A stretch of 64,000 nt of DNA, taken from Bolinopsis microptera. Taxonomy: Eukaryota; Ctenophora; Tentaculata; Lobata; Bolinopsidae. Position numbers and translations under genes: made by a program. Below, in pieces: positions 46,801 to 57,321 of the stretch. The stretch lies in assembly GCF_026151205.1 (NCBI RefSeq), contig NC_087078.1, positions 17,501,118-17,565,117 on the forward strand. The letters run 5' to 3'. Within the stretch, counting starts at the first letter, position 1. The number at the start of each line of letters is the position of its first letter. The notes below the pieces were generated by a model. That model searched no databases. It worked only from the letters and a program-made list of their open reading frames with translations, and was not told where the DNA came from.

Positions 46801-49793
46801 CTTTGGGACCCCCAGGTCCTTTCTCATCCTTTGGTTTTTTGGGACCCCCGGATCTTTTCGGATTCCTTGGGTCTTTGGGCCCGCCAGATCCTCCGTGGAG
46901 AGGACAGTTATCAGGATTCTTTGCTCCGCACGGATTTCTTCCGGGACCTGATGGCCTTTCAGGACTACTGTTGCCACTGGAACCCCCGGGCCCAACAGGA
47001 CCTTCAGGACAGTGTAATGGGCAGTGCAATGAACACCCTGGTCGTTTTGGATTACCAGATCCGTCTGGTCCTCCTGGTCCGTTTGGGCCGCCAGGCCCAC
47101 CTGGACCTCCGGGCCCACCTGGACCTCCGGGCCCACCTGGACCGCCAGGTCCTCTGGGTCCACTGGGTCCACTCCCATCTGGGCAACGTCTGGGCTTTTT
47201 ATTGTTTGGATCATTTGGTCCGTTTGGACCACCTGGACCGCCAGGCCCACCTGGACCACCAGGCCCACCTGGACCTCCTGGCCCACCTGGTCCTCCAGGT
47301 CCACTGCCATCTGGGCAACGTCTGGGCTTTTTATTATTTGGTCTTGGACCTCCACATCCACAACGAGGACAATAACCGTGAGGATGATTAATTGGAACTT
47401 TTGGTCGACTCGGTCTTTTACTACCAGGTGCATTTGGATTACCATTCGGGTCATTGAGTGGATCAAGCGGCCCTCCTGGTCGGAACGGATTTCTGGGGTC
47501 ATTGGGATCTTTTGGATCATAAGGTATGTTGGGATTGTTTGGATCCAACGGTCCTCCTGGTCTGAATGGGTTGTTTTTGTCGTGTGGATTGAAGGGATCA
47601 TAAGGTCGGTTAGGATCGTTTGGATCAAGTGGACCACCAGGTCTGTAAGGATTCCTGCAGTCGTCGAGGTTATGAGGGTCGTACGGACGATTAGGATTAT
47701 TTGGGTCCAATGGAGCACCAGGTCGGAATGGATTGAGTGGGTCATCCATATCATAAGGGTCATAAGGTTTGTTGGGATCATTTGGATCCAATGGTCCCCC
47801 TGGTCTGAATGGATTATTTAAATCGTTTGGATCGTATGGGTTATATGGTTTCTTTGGATCATTAGGATCATAAAGTCCCCCAGGACCGTATGGATCTCCT
47901 CCTGGACCCCCAGGTCCTCCTCGACCACCTGGTCCTCCTCGACCGCCAGGTCCACCACGACCACCTGGTTTGCCACAATGATTGCAAGGGACTTTAACAA
48001 TGGAATATCCTGGACATGGCCTCCCGCTAGTTCCTGTTGGACCTCCGACTCCGCCGGGACCACCGGGTCCTCTTGGACCTCCCGGACCACCTGGTTGTCC
48101 TGGTGCCCCTGGTTGTCCCGGTGCACCTGGTTGCCCTGCTCCACCGGGAGCACCCGGACCTACTGGGTAACAGCCTGATGGTGCACCTGGTTGTCCTGGT
48201 TGTCCTGGTGCACCCGGTTGCCCTGGTGCACCTGGTTGTCCTGGTGCACCTGGTTTTCCTGCTCCACCGGGAGCACCCGGACCTACTGGGTAACAGCCTG
48301 ATGGTGCACCTGATTGTCCTGGTGCACCTGGTTTCCCTGGTGCGCCTGGTTGTCCCGGTGCACCTGGTTGTCCTGGTGCACCGGTAGCACCCGGACCTAC
48401 TGGGTAACAGCCTGATGGTGCACCTGGTTGTCCTGGTGCACCTGGTTGCCCTGGTGCACCTGGTTGTCCCGGTGCACCTGGTTGCCCTGCTCCACCGGGA
48501 GCACCCGGACCTACTGGGTAACAGCCCGATGGTGCGCCTGGTTGTCTTGGTGCGCCTGGTTGTCCTGCTGAACCTGGTTGTCCTGCTGAACCTGGTTGTC
48601 CTGGTGCGCCTGGTTGTCCTGCTCCACCGGGAGCACCCGGACCTACTGGGTAACAGCCTGATGGTGCGCCCGGTTGTCCTGGTGCACCTGGTTGTCCTGG
48701 TGCACCTGGTTGTCCTGGTGCACCTGGTTGTCCTGGTGCACCTGGTTGTCCGGCTGCCCCATGACAGCCTGATGGTGCGCCTGGTTGTCCGGCTGAACCT
48801 GGTTGTCCTGCTGAACCTGGTTGTCCTGGTGCACCTGGTTGTCCAGCTGCCCCATGACAGCCTGATGGTGCGCCTGGTTGTCCTGGTACGCCTGGTTGTC
48901 CTGGTGCGCCTGGTTGTCCGGCTGAACCTGGTTGTCCTGCTGAACCTGGTTGTCCAGCTGCTCCATGACAGCCTGATGGTGCGGCTGGTTGTCCTGGTAC
49001 GCCTGGTTGTCCTGGTGCGCCTGGTTGTCCGGCTGAACCTGGTTGTCCTGGTGCACCTGGTTGTCCAGTTGCTCCATGACACCCTGATGGTGCGCCAGGT
49101 TGTCCTGGTACGCCAGGTTGTCCTGGTGCCTGATGGTGCACCTGGTTGTCCTGCTGAACCTGGTTGTCCTGGTGCCCCATGATGATTATGATGTGTGTGA
49201 TGGTGACGATAATTCACAGCACCTGGCACTTGGATCACTTGAACACTGGGAGAAGTGGCTGAACCTGCTGGAGAAGGGACAGTAGCCGATCCTAAGCTAG
49301 TTACCGACACTCTTCCCGCTGGTGCTTGACTTATACTGTAGGAAACTGCGGATTGCTGGACTCCGTAAGAAACTGCACCTGCAGGCTGAACGCCGTACGA
49401 AACAGCAGCCGGTTGCTGAACGCCGTACGAAACAGCAGCTGGTTGCTGAATACTGTAGGCCACATTGGCTGCAGGCTGTTGACCATTGTAAGACACACTC
49501 ACTGCAGGCTGCTGAGCAGTGAGGCCTACATTAGAGAGATTATAGCCCCCTGCTACTGCTCCAGGAACACTGATCACATTAGCGCCTCTTGCTGCTAACC
49601 CAGGAACACTCATCACATTAGCGCCCCCTGCGGCTAAACCAATCACATTAGCGCCTCCAGCGGCTGCTGCTCCGGTGGTGTAAGATCCTCCAACTCCGCT
49701 AATACTCGAAAAGTTGCTGAGAGATGAGGCACCTGATATCGCTCTGTTTCTGGCTCCGTTCACATCTATACTCACATTACTGGCCCCATACAT
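43808..49793 (-). CDS. Giant Gly/Pro-rich modular structural protein, with one frame break
   Basis: About 2,000 residues, not matched to a named family. In order: an Ala/Val/Gln-rich region with repeats like [10 protein letters not shown]; a His cluster ([11 protein letters not shown]); collagen-like G-X-Y ([13 protein letters not shown]) broken by SGCHG and [20 protein letters not shown] arrays; two blocks of [12 protein letters not shown]-type repeats of about 24 residues; a double-Cys array ([10 protein letters not shown]); KKPKKGK patches; CxxC pairs (CPRC, CPIC, CPHC); and a Gly-rich end finishing in a Tyr/Cys tail ([20 protein letters not shown]). The N-terminal part (49793 to about 49128) is in a different frame from the rest. 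The first ATG is MYGASNV; an acceptor-like CTCCCAG ends just upstream, so a signal-peptide exon may be missing. A secreted matrix, capsule or fibre protein is inferred. Confidence 0.7.
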
Positions 49794-49858
49794 AGTGGGG
49801 GCTGGGAGTAGAGCGTTATATTGGTGACATTTAGTGCAAATTACAATAACAACATCAA

Positions 49859-50045
49859 GGGGTCGTTCACATATTACGTAATCACTTTTTGGCAAATTTT
49901 TAACAACCCCCCTCCAATCTCCGTAATTAGTTTTACACATAGCTATTCTGTAATGTGTTCATATTACACTTGCGACTTGCGTAATGATTTAGAAACCCTC
50001 TCCCCCGAACCTTTCAGTGATTACGTATTATGTGAATATTTCGAG
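49859..50045. mobile_element. MITE with GGGTCGTTCACATATTACG-type termini, copy 3
   Basis: Left end GGGGTCGTTCACATATTACG; right end a degenerate inverted form (GATTACGTATTATGTGAATA). The interior keeps the C-run and the GTTTTACACATA block seen in the copy at 15043-15210. It sits directly upstream of the Gly/Pro-rich gene, where it may contribute to or displace its 5' region. Confidence 0.8.
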
Positions 50046-52180
50046 ATCGAAATATTCGATAATTCTTAAAAATAAAGACTCAAGTGCGATTTGTGACATC
50101 ACATAATTTCTGCCTGTAGCCATTAATCGAAAAGGCAGAGAGAAGTTTAGCTTAAATGCGATAAACATTCGGACAAGATTGAAACCAATTAAATGATTGG
50201 TAGTGAAATTGCTAACCAGGTTGAAAGGATAGTTAAATATTTCATTACAACTTTAAAGTCGATCGAACTCGAGCCTCATTTATTAAACTCAGTAATATCG
50301 GATGAGAAATTCATGCTAGTTAAACACAAAACTAAAACATCAACAAAGCAATAAAAATCTAATATTAACTGTCGTAATGTGCACGCATATATTAACCACT
50401 GAATTCAAAGAAGGTTTAACGGGTTACTTCATGCATATGATCCTTAATTCTAAATTTGGATTCATCATGTGGAATTAAAATGGTTCTTTAACTGGTAGAC
50501 CATAAGTAAGACCATCACGGTCAACAGGATGTGATGTCAATGTTATAATCAATAATGGATTGAATCCATACGAATATATTCTGCCACATGTAAACCTTGA
50601 CAACTGTACCCCAAGTATTGATGCCTGTAAATGTAACTCTGCATGAGTCTCGAGGATTGAGGACAGTCCTTGATCATGGTTTTCATCTGTAATTCAAGTT
50701 CAACCAGTATTAATACGATAGCTGGCTCTATCGTTAATACTCCAACGTCCATGGGTAATGATTCAGTCTGATCATTTAAAAACTCTTGTAACTTTTAATT
50801 TTATAACATTTAATCTATTGCATTGGTTTATTCATTTTTCGAGGGTGTCTATCCTTATAGCTAGACAATTACCATTGCTGAAATTATCTGTATACTGTTA
50901 AAAACATTTTATTTTTGAAAACTTTTGTGATAAACATCGGATATGGGGTACGTACATTTTAGGTCGTACAACCTCCAAATGACATACAACCTCCAAATGA
51001 CGTAATAATGCCTACATTAAATGTGAACGATCATTATACATAAGAATAAGGATGTTAAAGCATTTAAAGTTTAATATAGCATAGAATTGAAACTCAAAAT
51101 CCCGAATAAAAATGAAAAAATCATACTGTCCCAAATTCTGTCCCATTTTCAGTTTTTGAAGATGAAATTTCCAGGACCCAAATTTTACAGTTTTGACTGA
51201 TTTATTCACCCGCAACCAATTAGTAAGTCAACTATGGATGGCATATGACACGATTGAGGTGCTGGAAGTTTGATTTCGGTCGGAGGAAGCCCACAGCAGA
51301 AAGCTTAACAAACCAAAAAGCTCTCTTTTCAAAATTCTGTCCCATTTTCAAATATGAAATTTCCTGAACACAAATTTGATAGATTGGATGAACTTTTAGC
51401 CCAGAAACCAATTAGTCAGTTAATTGATGATGGTATGAAACCAAATTAAGGTACTGGAAGTCAAAATCCCGAAGAAAATTGAAAAATCATACTGTCCCAA
51501 ATTCTGTCCCATTTTCAGTTTTTGAAGATGAAATTTCCAGGACCCAAATTTTACAGTTTTGACTGATTTATTCACCTGCAACCAATTAGTAAGTCAACTA
51601 TGGATGGCATATGACACGATTGAGGTGCTGGAAGTTTGATTTCGGTCGGAGGAAGTCCACAGCAGAAAGCTTAACAAACCAAAAAGCTCTCTTTTCAAAA
51701 TTCTGTCCCATTTTCAAATATGAAATTTCCTGAACACAAATTTGATATATTTGATGAACTTTTAGCCCAGAAACCAATAAGTCAGTTAATTGATGATGGT
51801 ATGAAACCAAATTAAGGTACTGGAAGTCAAAATCCCGAAGAAAATAGAAAAATCATACTGTCCCAAATTCTGTCCCATTTTCAGTTTTTGAAGATGAAAT
51901 TTCCAGGACCCAAACTTTACAGTTTTGACTGATTTATTCACCCGCAACCAATTAGTAAGTCAACTATGGATGGCATATGACACGATTGAGGTGCTGGAAG
52001 TTTGATTTCGGTCGGAGGAAGCCCACAGCAGAAAGCTTAACAAACCAAAAAGCTCTCTTTTCAAAATTCTGTCCCATTATTTATAAGTATAACTATAATA
52101 AGTTAAAGTTGTCTGTAACTACAAACTAAGCTTCTGAATTCAGCAATTGTTCATTTTTGTCCTTTCTTCAACAACGGTCT
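50046..52180. other. No gene recognised; spacer and tandem repeat
   Basis: Bases 50815-50900 resemble 24625-24700 (a shared GACAATTACCATTGCT block). An inverted repeat around ACGATAG/CTATCG lies near 50706-50746. The 366-bp tandem array occupies 51094-52078. Open frames in the array are repeat products. Confidence 0.55.
51094..52078. repeat. 366-bp tandem repeat, about 2.7 copies
   Basis: The block TCATACTGTCCCAAATTCTG starts at 51121, 51487 and 51853, a constant 366-bp step. Copies differ by scattered single bases. Each unit also contains a second, diverged half (TTCTGTCCCATTTTCA occurs twice per unit, before GAAATTTCC), so the unit probably arose from an older duplication of about 180 bp. 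No coding function is seen. Confidence 0.9.
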
Positions 52181-53590
52181 TCATGCCTCCTTTTTGTAGT
52201 GATCTACGACCTCGGATATCAGAAAGAATAACTCTTGGATAGTTGGTTGCAAAATGAGCATAGCTATGCCACATTTAGAGAGCCCAACATCAAGTGCTAT
52301 AAACCTAATCAAAAGGTCACATTTAGTGGTAATGTGGATTTGCTCGATTCCATATATCTCAAAATCAAATGAGAAGCAATCGATTGGTGCTGCTACATAA
52401 ATGATCAGCACAATCAAATCAAAAATGATTTCTATCGAGCAAGATATCATGGTTTTCTTGATGTTCGTAGTATCAGACTTTCCCACGTCTTTGTTGTTGT
52501 TCTTGCAATAGCCAATCAGGAAAAACATACTCAGGAAAAGTGAGCCGACGTAGCCGACTGTAGTGAGTGATGTCAGGGCCAACTGCCAGCTGGCAGCCCG
52601 AGCCTCTATTCCATTACAGGACTCCTGGAATTCAAACAGCAGAATCATGGACCAACCTATGAAAGTTGCAAACATAACTACTGTTTGGCCCAGAGATATT
52701 CGTAGTAACCACCTACTGAAGCCTTTCCTATGCTCTCGAAAGTAGAACGGTCGGTAGATCATAATGTTTTGAAAGGAATAGATGATAACAGTGAAGACCT
52801 TCAAACTCATCACAAAAACCTTCAAAATCACGGTGACAAGGCACCTTATCACGACAAAAATCAGTTTGGCCGGGAATGTAGGTTGAATAGAAACGTCACG
52901 GGAATACTCAGGTACTATGGTCAATATGCCAACGATGATGCACCAGATGGAGTAAGATACCCTTGTCACTTTAACGACCCCTTTCTGAGAAGAAGCCCTC
53001 AGTTTGACTACGATTCCTACCAGTCCGATCAGTAGAGTTAGAGCTCCCTGTATGTAGTACACATAAGGAGCAGAATAATGTCCTCCATCCATGATAGTGT
53101 ATCCAGAAGTGGTCCCGTTGAAGTTAACTGTTTTGGAGTCATTAGCTGCTTTTTCCCAAAGAATCTTAAATGCCTCATCGTTTTTTAACTGTTCCCTAAG
53201 ATCTTTATGCATAAAGAACAACTCGATATCAACATTAAGATCTTCATCAGAGAAGTGTTTGCGACTTATCCCGTTTTCAAGGAGCTCTTTAGTAATGTCC
53301 CATTCTGCGAAAACTTTATCTCCCTCGTGCACTATAACTTCAAATGTGTCAGGTGTCTTTTTGTGGTCAAAGTCTGCGCCTTTTGTTTTGGAGAGTAACT
53401 CCTCGAACCACTTCAACGTATCCATACTCATAGATTGTGGAGCTGTCGACTTCAGGCTCAGCCCAACAACGCTCAAAGATATCGATTTAGAAATATTAAA
53501 GCGTAATAAATTAAGAGGTTGTAAAACTCGAGATAACGCTTTATCTAAGTATCTACAATTGCAAGCTTGCCGAATGACGGGTAGAATCAA
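52181..53590 (-). CDS. Second seven-transmembrane receptor-like protein
   Basis: An extracellular N-terminal region of about 170 residues (DTLKWFEELLSKTKG ... GGHYSAPYVYYIQ) is followed by seven hydrophobic segments. TM3 runs into NIMIYRPFYFREHRKGF, in the position of the rhodopsin-type DRY region and similar in shape to the LYKFILIRFP of the 7TM gene at 25.3-26.9 kb. A short cytoplasmic tail ends DHYKKEA. I infer a diverged orphan GPCR-like receptor; the ligand is unknown. The start is uncertain: the open frame begins at 53590, but MSMDTLKWF (near 53430) after a Ser/Leu-rich stretch is also possible, and a signal-peptide exon may lie upstream. A decayed partial copy lies at 54205-54475. Confidence 0.68.
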   Translation of the reverse strand: MILPVIRQACNCRYLDKALSRVLQPLNLLRFNISKSISLSVVGLSLKSTAPQSMSMDTLKWFEELLSKTKGADFDHKKTPDTFEVIVHEGDKVFAEWDITKELLENGISRKHFSDEDLNVDIELFFMHKDLREQLKNDEAFKILWEKAANDSKTVNFNGTTSGYTIMDGGHYSAPYVYYIQGALTLLIGLVGIVVKLRASSQKGVVKVTRVSYSIWCIIVGILTIVPEYSRDVSIQPTFPAKLIFVVIRCLVTVILKVFVMSLKVFTVIIYSFQNIMIYRPFYFREHRKGFSRWLLRISLGQTVVMFATFIGWSMILLFEFQESCNGIEARAASWQLALTSLTTVGYVGSLFLSMFFLIGYCKNNNKDVGKSDTTNIKKTMISCSIEIIFDLIVLIIYVAAPIDCFSFDFEIYGIEQIHITTKCDLLIRFIALDVGLSKCGIAMLILQPTIQELFFLISEVVDHYKKEA

Positions 53591-54204
53591 AAAGAATCAA
53601 AATAATAAAGGCAATAAATCAAATAAGGTCTGATAAGTCTGTTTATTGTTACAGCAAAATCTTTTTGCTCTACGGAGCGTCTCGTGGTGCGAGACAGCCA
53701 ATATTAGTACATTTAATATTTCTAAATAAAATTATAAAGTGGAAAGGTCAAATGAGAACCAACCAGGTCACTCGATCGTATTGAAAATGAGCTACAAGAA
53801 TATTTTATAAAATATTATTTATGCCACTCGTACAGAAAATTAGCTGCAAAACCAAAAAAATGCTGCAAGAATACGCTCCCGCTAAATTGCTCGCCCAAAT
53901 TTTAAGAAAATTCTTGTGAAAAGGCCCTGAGGGTATGAAAATTAAAAGTAATCTAACTCGGTGATTCCGAATCACCCCCATGACGTAGGGTAAAAATTCT
54001 TCCCTGACAGGCTGAGCGCCGCCCAGTAAATTTCGTCATGTTTAAAATATAATATAGTCATAGATATTTGGCACGGAGTATTAGTATTGTTTTGTACATA
54101 TCATGATACGGATCGTTTGCCCGCCATTTTGATTGTTTCAATTTGTTCGAATAATAAAAAGATTGATGTATGTACTGAGCCATTCCTATAATCAAGAAAA
54201 TAAG

Positions 54205-54475
54205 ATGAATCTTAAATGCCTCATCGTTTTTTAATTGATCCCTAAGATCTTTATGCATATAGAACAACTCGATATCAACATTGTCCTTAAGATCTTCATC
54301 AGAGAAGTGTTTGACTGTTCCGACTTATCCCGTTTTCGAGGAGCTCTTTAGTAATGTCTCATTCTGCGAAAACTTCAACGCTCAAAGATATAGATCTAGA
54401 AATTTTATTATTAAAGCGTAATAAATTAAAAGATTGTAGAACTCGAGATCATGCTTTATCTACAATTGAGATAAG
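54205..54475 (-). pseudogene. Decayed partial duplicate of the adjacent 7TM gene
   Basis: Matches 53180-53550 in the same orientation. It keeps FYMHKDLRDQLKNDEAFKI (LFFMHKDLREQLKNDEAFKI in the intact gene) and upstream DNA around TTATTACGCTTTAATA, but a segment of about 130 bp around the presumed start has been deleted and frame is lost near 54310. After DEAFKI the sequence has no counterpart. It is a tandem 5' partial duplication, now dead. Confidence 0.8.
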
Positions 54476-55388
54476 CACATGTTAGGTGAAAGCCCCGCCA
54501 AGCTGACAATGATTGATATCGTCAATCAAGAGTGTGCGGTGATAATGATATAGTTAAAATCATTTTGAATTTGAAAAAGAAAAACACAATTGTATTCAGT
54601 TTAATAAAATTCATGTACAACGTCAAACTGCCACCATTAATTTCGATATTTGCATACTAGCCCTGCAAACTTGAATTTGCGACACTAATGCCAAAGTGTT
54701 CTTTGCTTCAAGTTCACGCTGTGGCCCCAGCCATGCCGAGTACAAAGCGTGGGGCAGTCTCGCAGCGAATAGCCTCGAAATGGTTTAACAGAAATAAGTA
54801 TCGCGACGTGAAACAAATTAGTGTTTTCATGTACTTCATGCTCAACAATTGTACTTTAATATATTTTCCCTGTCCTTTGAACATAGGAAGATGTCCGGTT
54901 AAAAAACGATCCTCTTAACTTCGCCGTGCAAAAACTAAGCTGGTACATATTGTTTGTTTTATCCTCGGCACTCGCAGTCAAATATTAATAACAAATAAAG
55001 GATTTTGCGCACAACAGGCTGAACGTTTCGTGTAGGTTGCCGTAAAAAGTTGACAGCCAAAGTTGATGCACATGTAGTGTAGCCGTTTGAATTTCCGTTG
55101 ATTCAGTTCCAACTATAACTTTGAGTTATTTACTGCCACCTGTCCTGCAAAACATACAATCAGCTGTTAGGCAATCGAACAATCAGTTGTTACAGTTTGA
55201 CCAATTCATTGATTACCCTATCGTATCTCGAATCAATTACTAAGATCCAGAAACTTTTAATTCTACAATTTTAGATAAAAAGAGGGTGCGGCATGTATGT
55301 TGAAAATTGACTTATGAAACCAAATTACTGCAACTCCCTTAATCTTCAATCAATAAACTTACTCGTTCATTGCCATGATGTCAACTGA
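54476..55388. other. No gene recognised
   Basis: AT-rich. The open frame at 54688-54918 (76 residues) shows no recognisable domain or splice support. The far end is the 3' flank of the MFS transporter gene. Confidence 0.45.
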
Positions 55389-57321
55389 TTATATCACACA
55401 TAACCTCTTGGACTCGTCACCCCCAACGAACATTACAATGCAGAGATTAATACTCAGGGCAATAATCATCCAACTCAGTAAGAACCAGTTGCCGTGGTCT
55501 AGGGTAAGATAGGTTGAAGTTAAGACTGCCACTGTGGACCCCGCGTACATGGCTGTAGCTACTCCAGTGTACCAAACTGTTGTGATCCTTGACCTGGGAG
55601 TTGGGATAACAGACCACCGATCATTTGCAGAGATCTCAGAGCACTGGGACTTGATATAGATAAAAAGTAAAAGTTTTTAAGAGAACATTTTAGAATAGCA
55701 GAGTTTATAATGATCAAAACCAAACCTGACGTTCACAGTTAGGGCCCGTCGCGTTACTTTAGCTTGAATAGTCTCCATAGTTTTATAGGAAGAAACAGAT
55801 CCAAGCATGCTTGCGAATCCAACGAAGCAGACGGCCAGATATCCTACATTCGGGACCTGCTCAAACAAGCCGGGTATCCTTATTGGTGGGAATAAAAACC
55901 AGACTCCAATGAAGCCAATCATTGCTGCTAGAGCTGCTATCTTGGGGGAACTAATTAGTTTAGCTTGGAGCAAGGCACCAGCTGCGGAGGAACCTGCCAT
56001 CATGGACAGGTTCAGGAGGACCAGGAAGAAACTAGCCTGGGAGATGGGCATTTGGAACATCCCGTTAAGGTAGGGAACTACCAGGGCAGCAGCGTATCCG
56101 TACATCATGTCAAAACAAATGTCGCCAATCATCGGAATGATTATCGCTGGAGTTAGACTATTTTCGGCAATTTCCATCTCTCTTTTGCTCTTTTCACTGT
56201 TGTTCAGGCCTTACGTTCGTCTTGAGTTGAAAGTTGAGTTATTGAAACATCACTGTCCAGCTCCTCCCCAACATCAACTTGAATTGAATCGCAGCTAAGT
56301 TGATCATACTGGTAATCAGGGTCGCCTTTTTCTTTATCCGTTTCCTCGAGAAGGGTCATATCAGAGTTGCTGGTGTTCGGCAGGACCAACGCGTTGAAGA
56401 TCAGACAGAAGCACACGATGATTGCAAAACCCATGTACGGGGAGGTGAAGTTTTCCCAGAAGTCGTACATAACCCCGCTAAGTTGATTAAACAAGGCAGC
56501 CCCAAGGTAATACCCGCCATTTGTAATCCCCTGGACCACCCTGAAATGGTGTGGAAACCAAAACTTACAGCATTCCACCGCTATCTCACAAAGTCTTAGT
56601 TCCAGGAACCCGAAGAGGACACGAAGTATAATCATGATAATCATGGCGGGGAGGTTTGAGGGAATGAGAGCAGCTAGACCAGTCCCAGCACAGATAATAA
56701 TTGTGGAGATAAGAGCCCCGCAGACCACGAGGAAGACGCTCACGTTGTGCCGGTGGATAAAATAGTGGGTCGTGTCGAAGAAGAATCCTATCAGTACACC
56801 CACACCTGGTCCAAAGCTGAACAGACCTACTAAGTAACCCTCCACTCCTGAAACAGGTCGTTAGAACTTTCGACCATTTTTTCAATCTACTTCTAGATGA
56901 ATATTGAATATCAATATTTTTGACCACCCATACTTATTTAAGGAAATTGGCTGATTACCAAGTCACTTCACCCTATGATGATGATTTACGAATATTACAA
57001 AATCACAAAATCCAGTTCTCGCTTCTTAGACTTAATTAATACACGTTGCATTTCCCTTTTTGCGCCGGCCGGCGTGAACGAAAGGAATACCAATATGCAA
57101 CGTGTAGCAACTTCTCAAACATAATTGCTATCAGTACTAAATTTTGGGGCCCATGATTTTAATAACAAAACCACGTGTTTCTTACCGCGTCGTTGAAAAG
57201 CGATGACATAGTACGAGGAAGAACCATACGCTACACTCATTGTGGAGATGGTTTGCAGGAATATGGCCACCAGCACCCCATACGCCCGCCATCGGGAGTT
57301 GTTCATTTCAAACTTAGTCAT
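55389..57321 (-). CDS. MFS transporter (SLC18B1/SLC16-like), three exons, one frame break
   Basis: Exons (minus) are 57186-57321, 55731-56847 and 55389-55650. Exon 1 encodes TM1 (YGVLVAIFLQTISTMSVAYG); exon 2 most of the protein, with GLFSFGPGVGVLIGFFFD, GITNGGYYLGAALFNQLSGV and a long acidic central loop; exon 3 the last helices, ending MFVGGDESKRLCVI. Major-facilitator transporters move small solutes across membranes; the substrate is unknown. The frame breaks in the central loop near 56206-56212: one frame stops after TQDERKA, the next frame continues GLNNSEKSKREMEIAENSL into TM7. A single missing base explains it; a 35-nt intron would also fit but is far smaller than the others here. The donor of exon 2 (GTCAGG) is weak. 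Confidence 0.7.

Noticed and set aside
43843-49182. Long plus-strand and alternative minus-strand frames within the Gly/Pro-rich gene (up to 388 residues)
   Set aside because: They are shadows of GC-rich codon repeats; the [14 protein letters not shown] frame has ordered domains and CxxC pairs, the others only biased composition.
54688-54918. 76-residue plus-strand frame
   Set aside because: No recognisable domain, no nearby exon partner; chance frame is likely.
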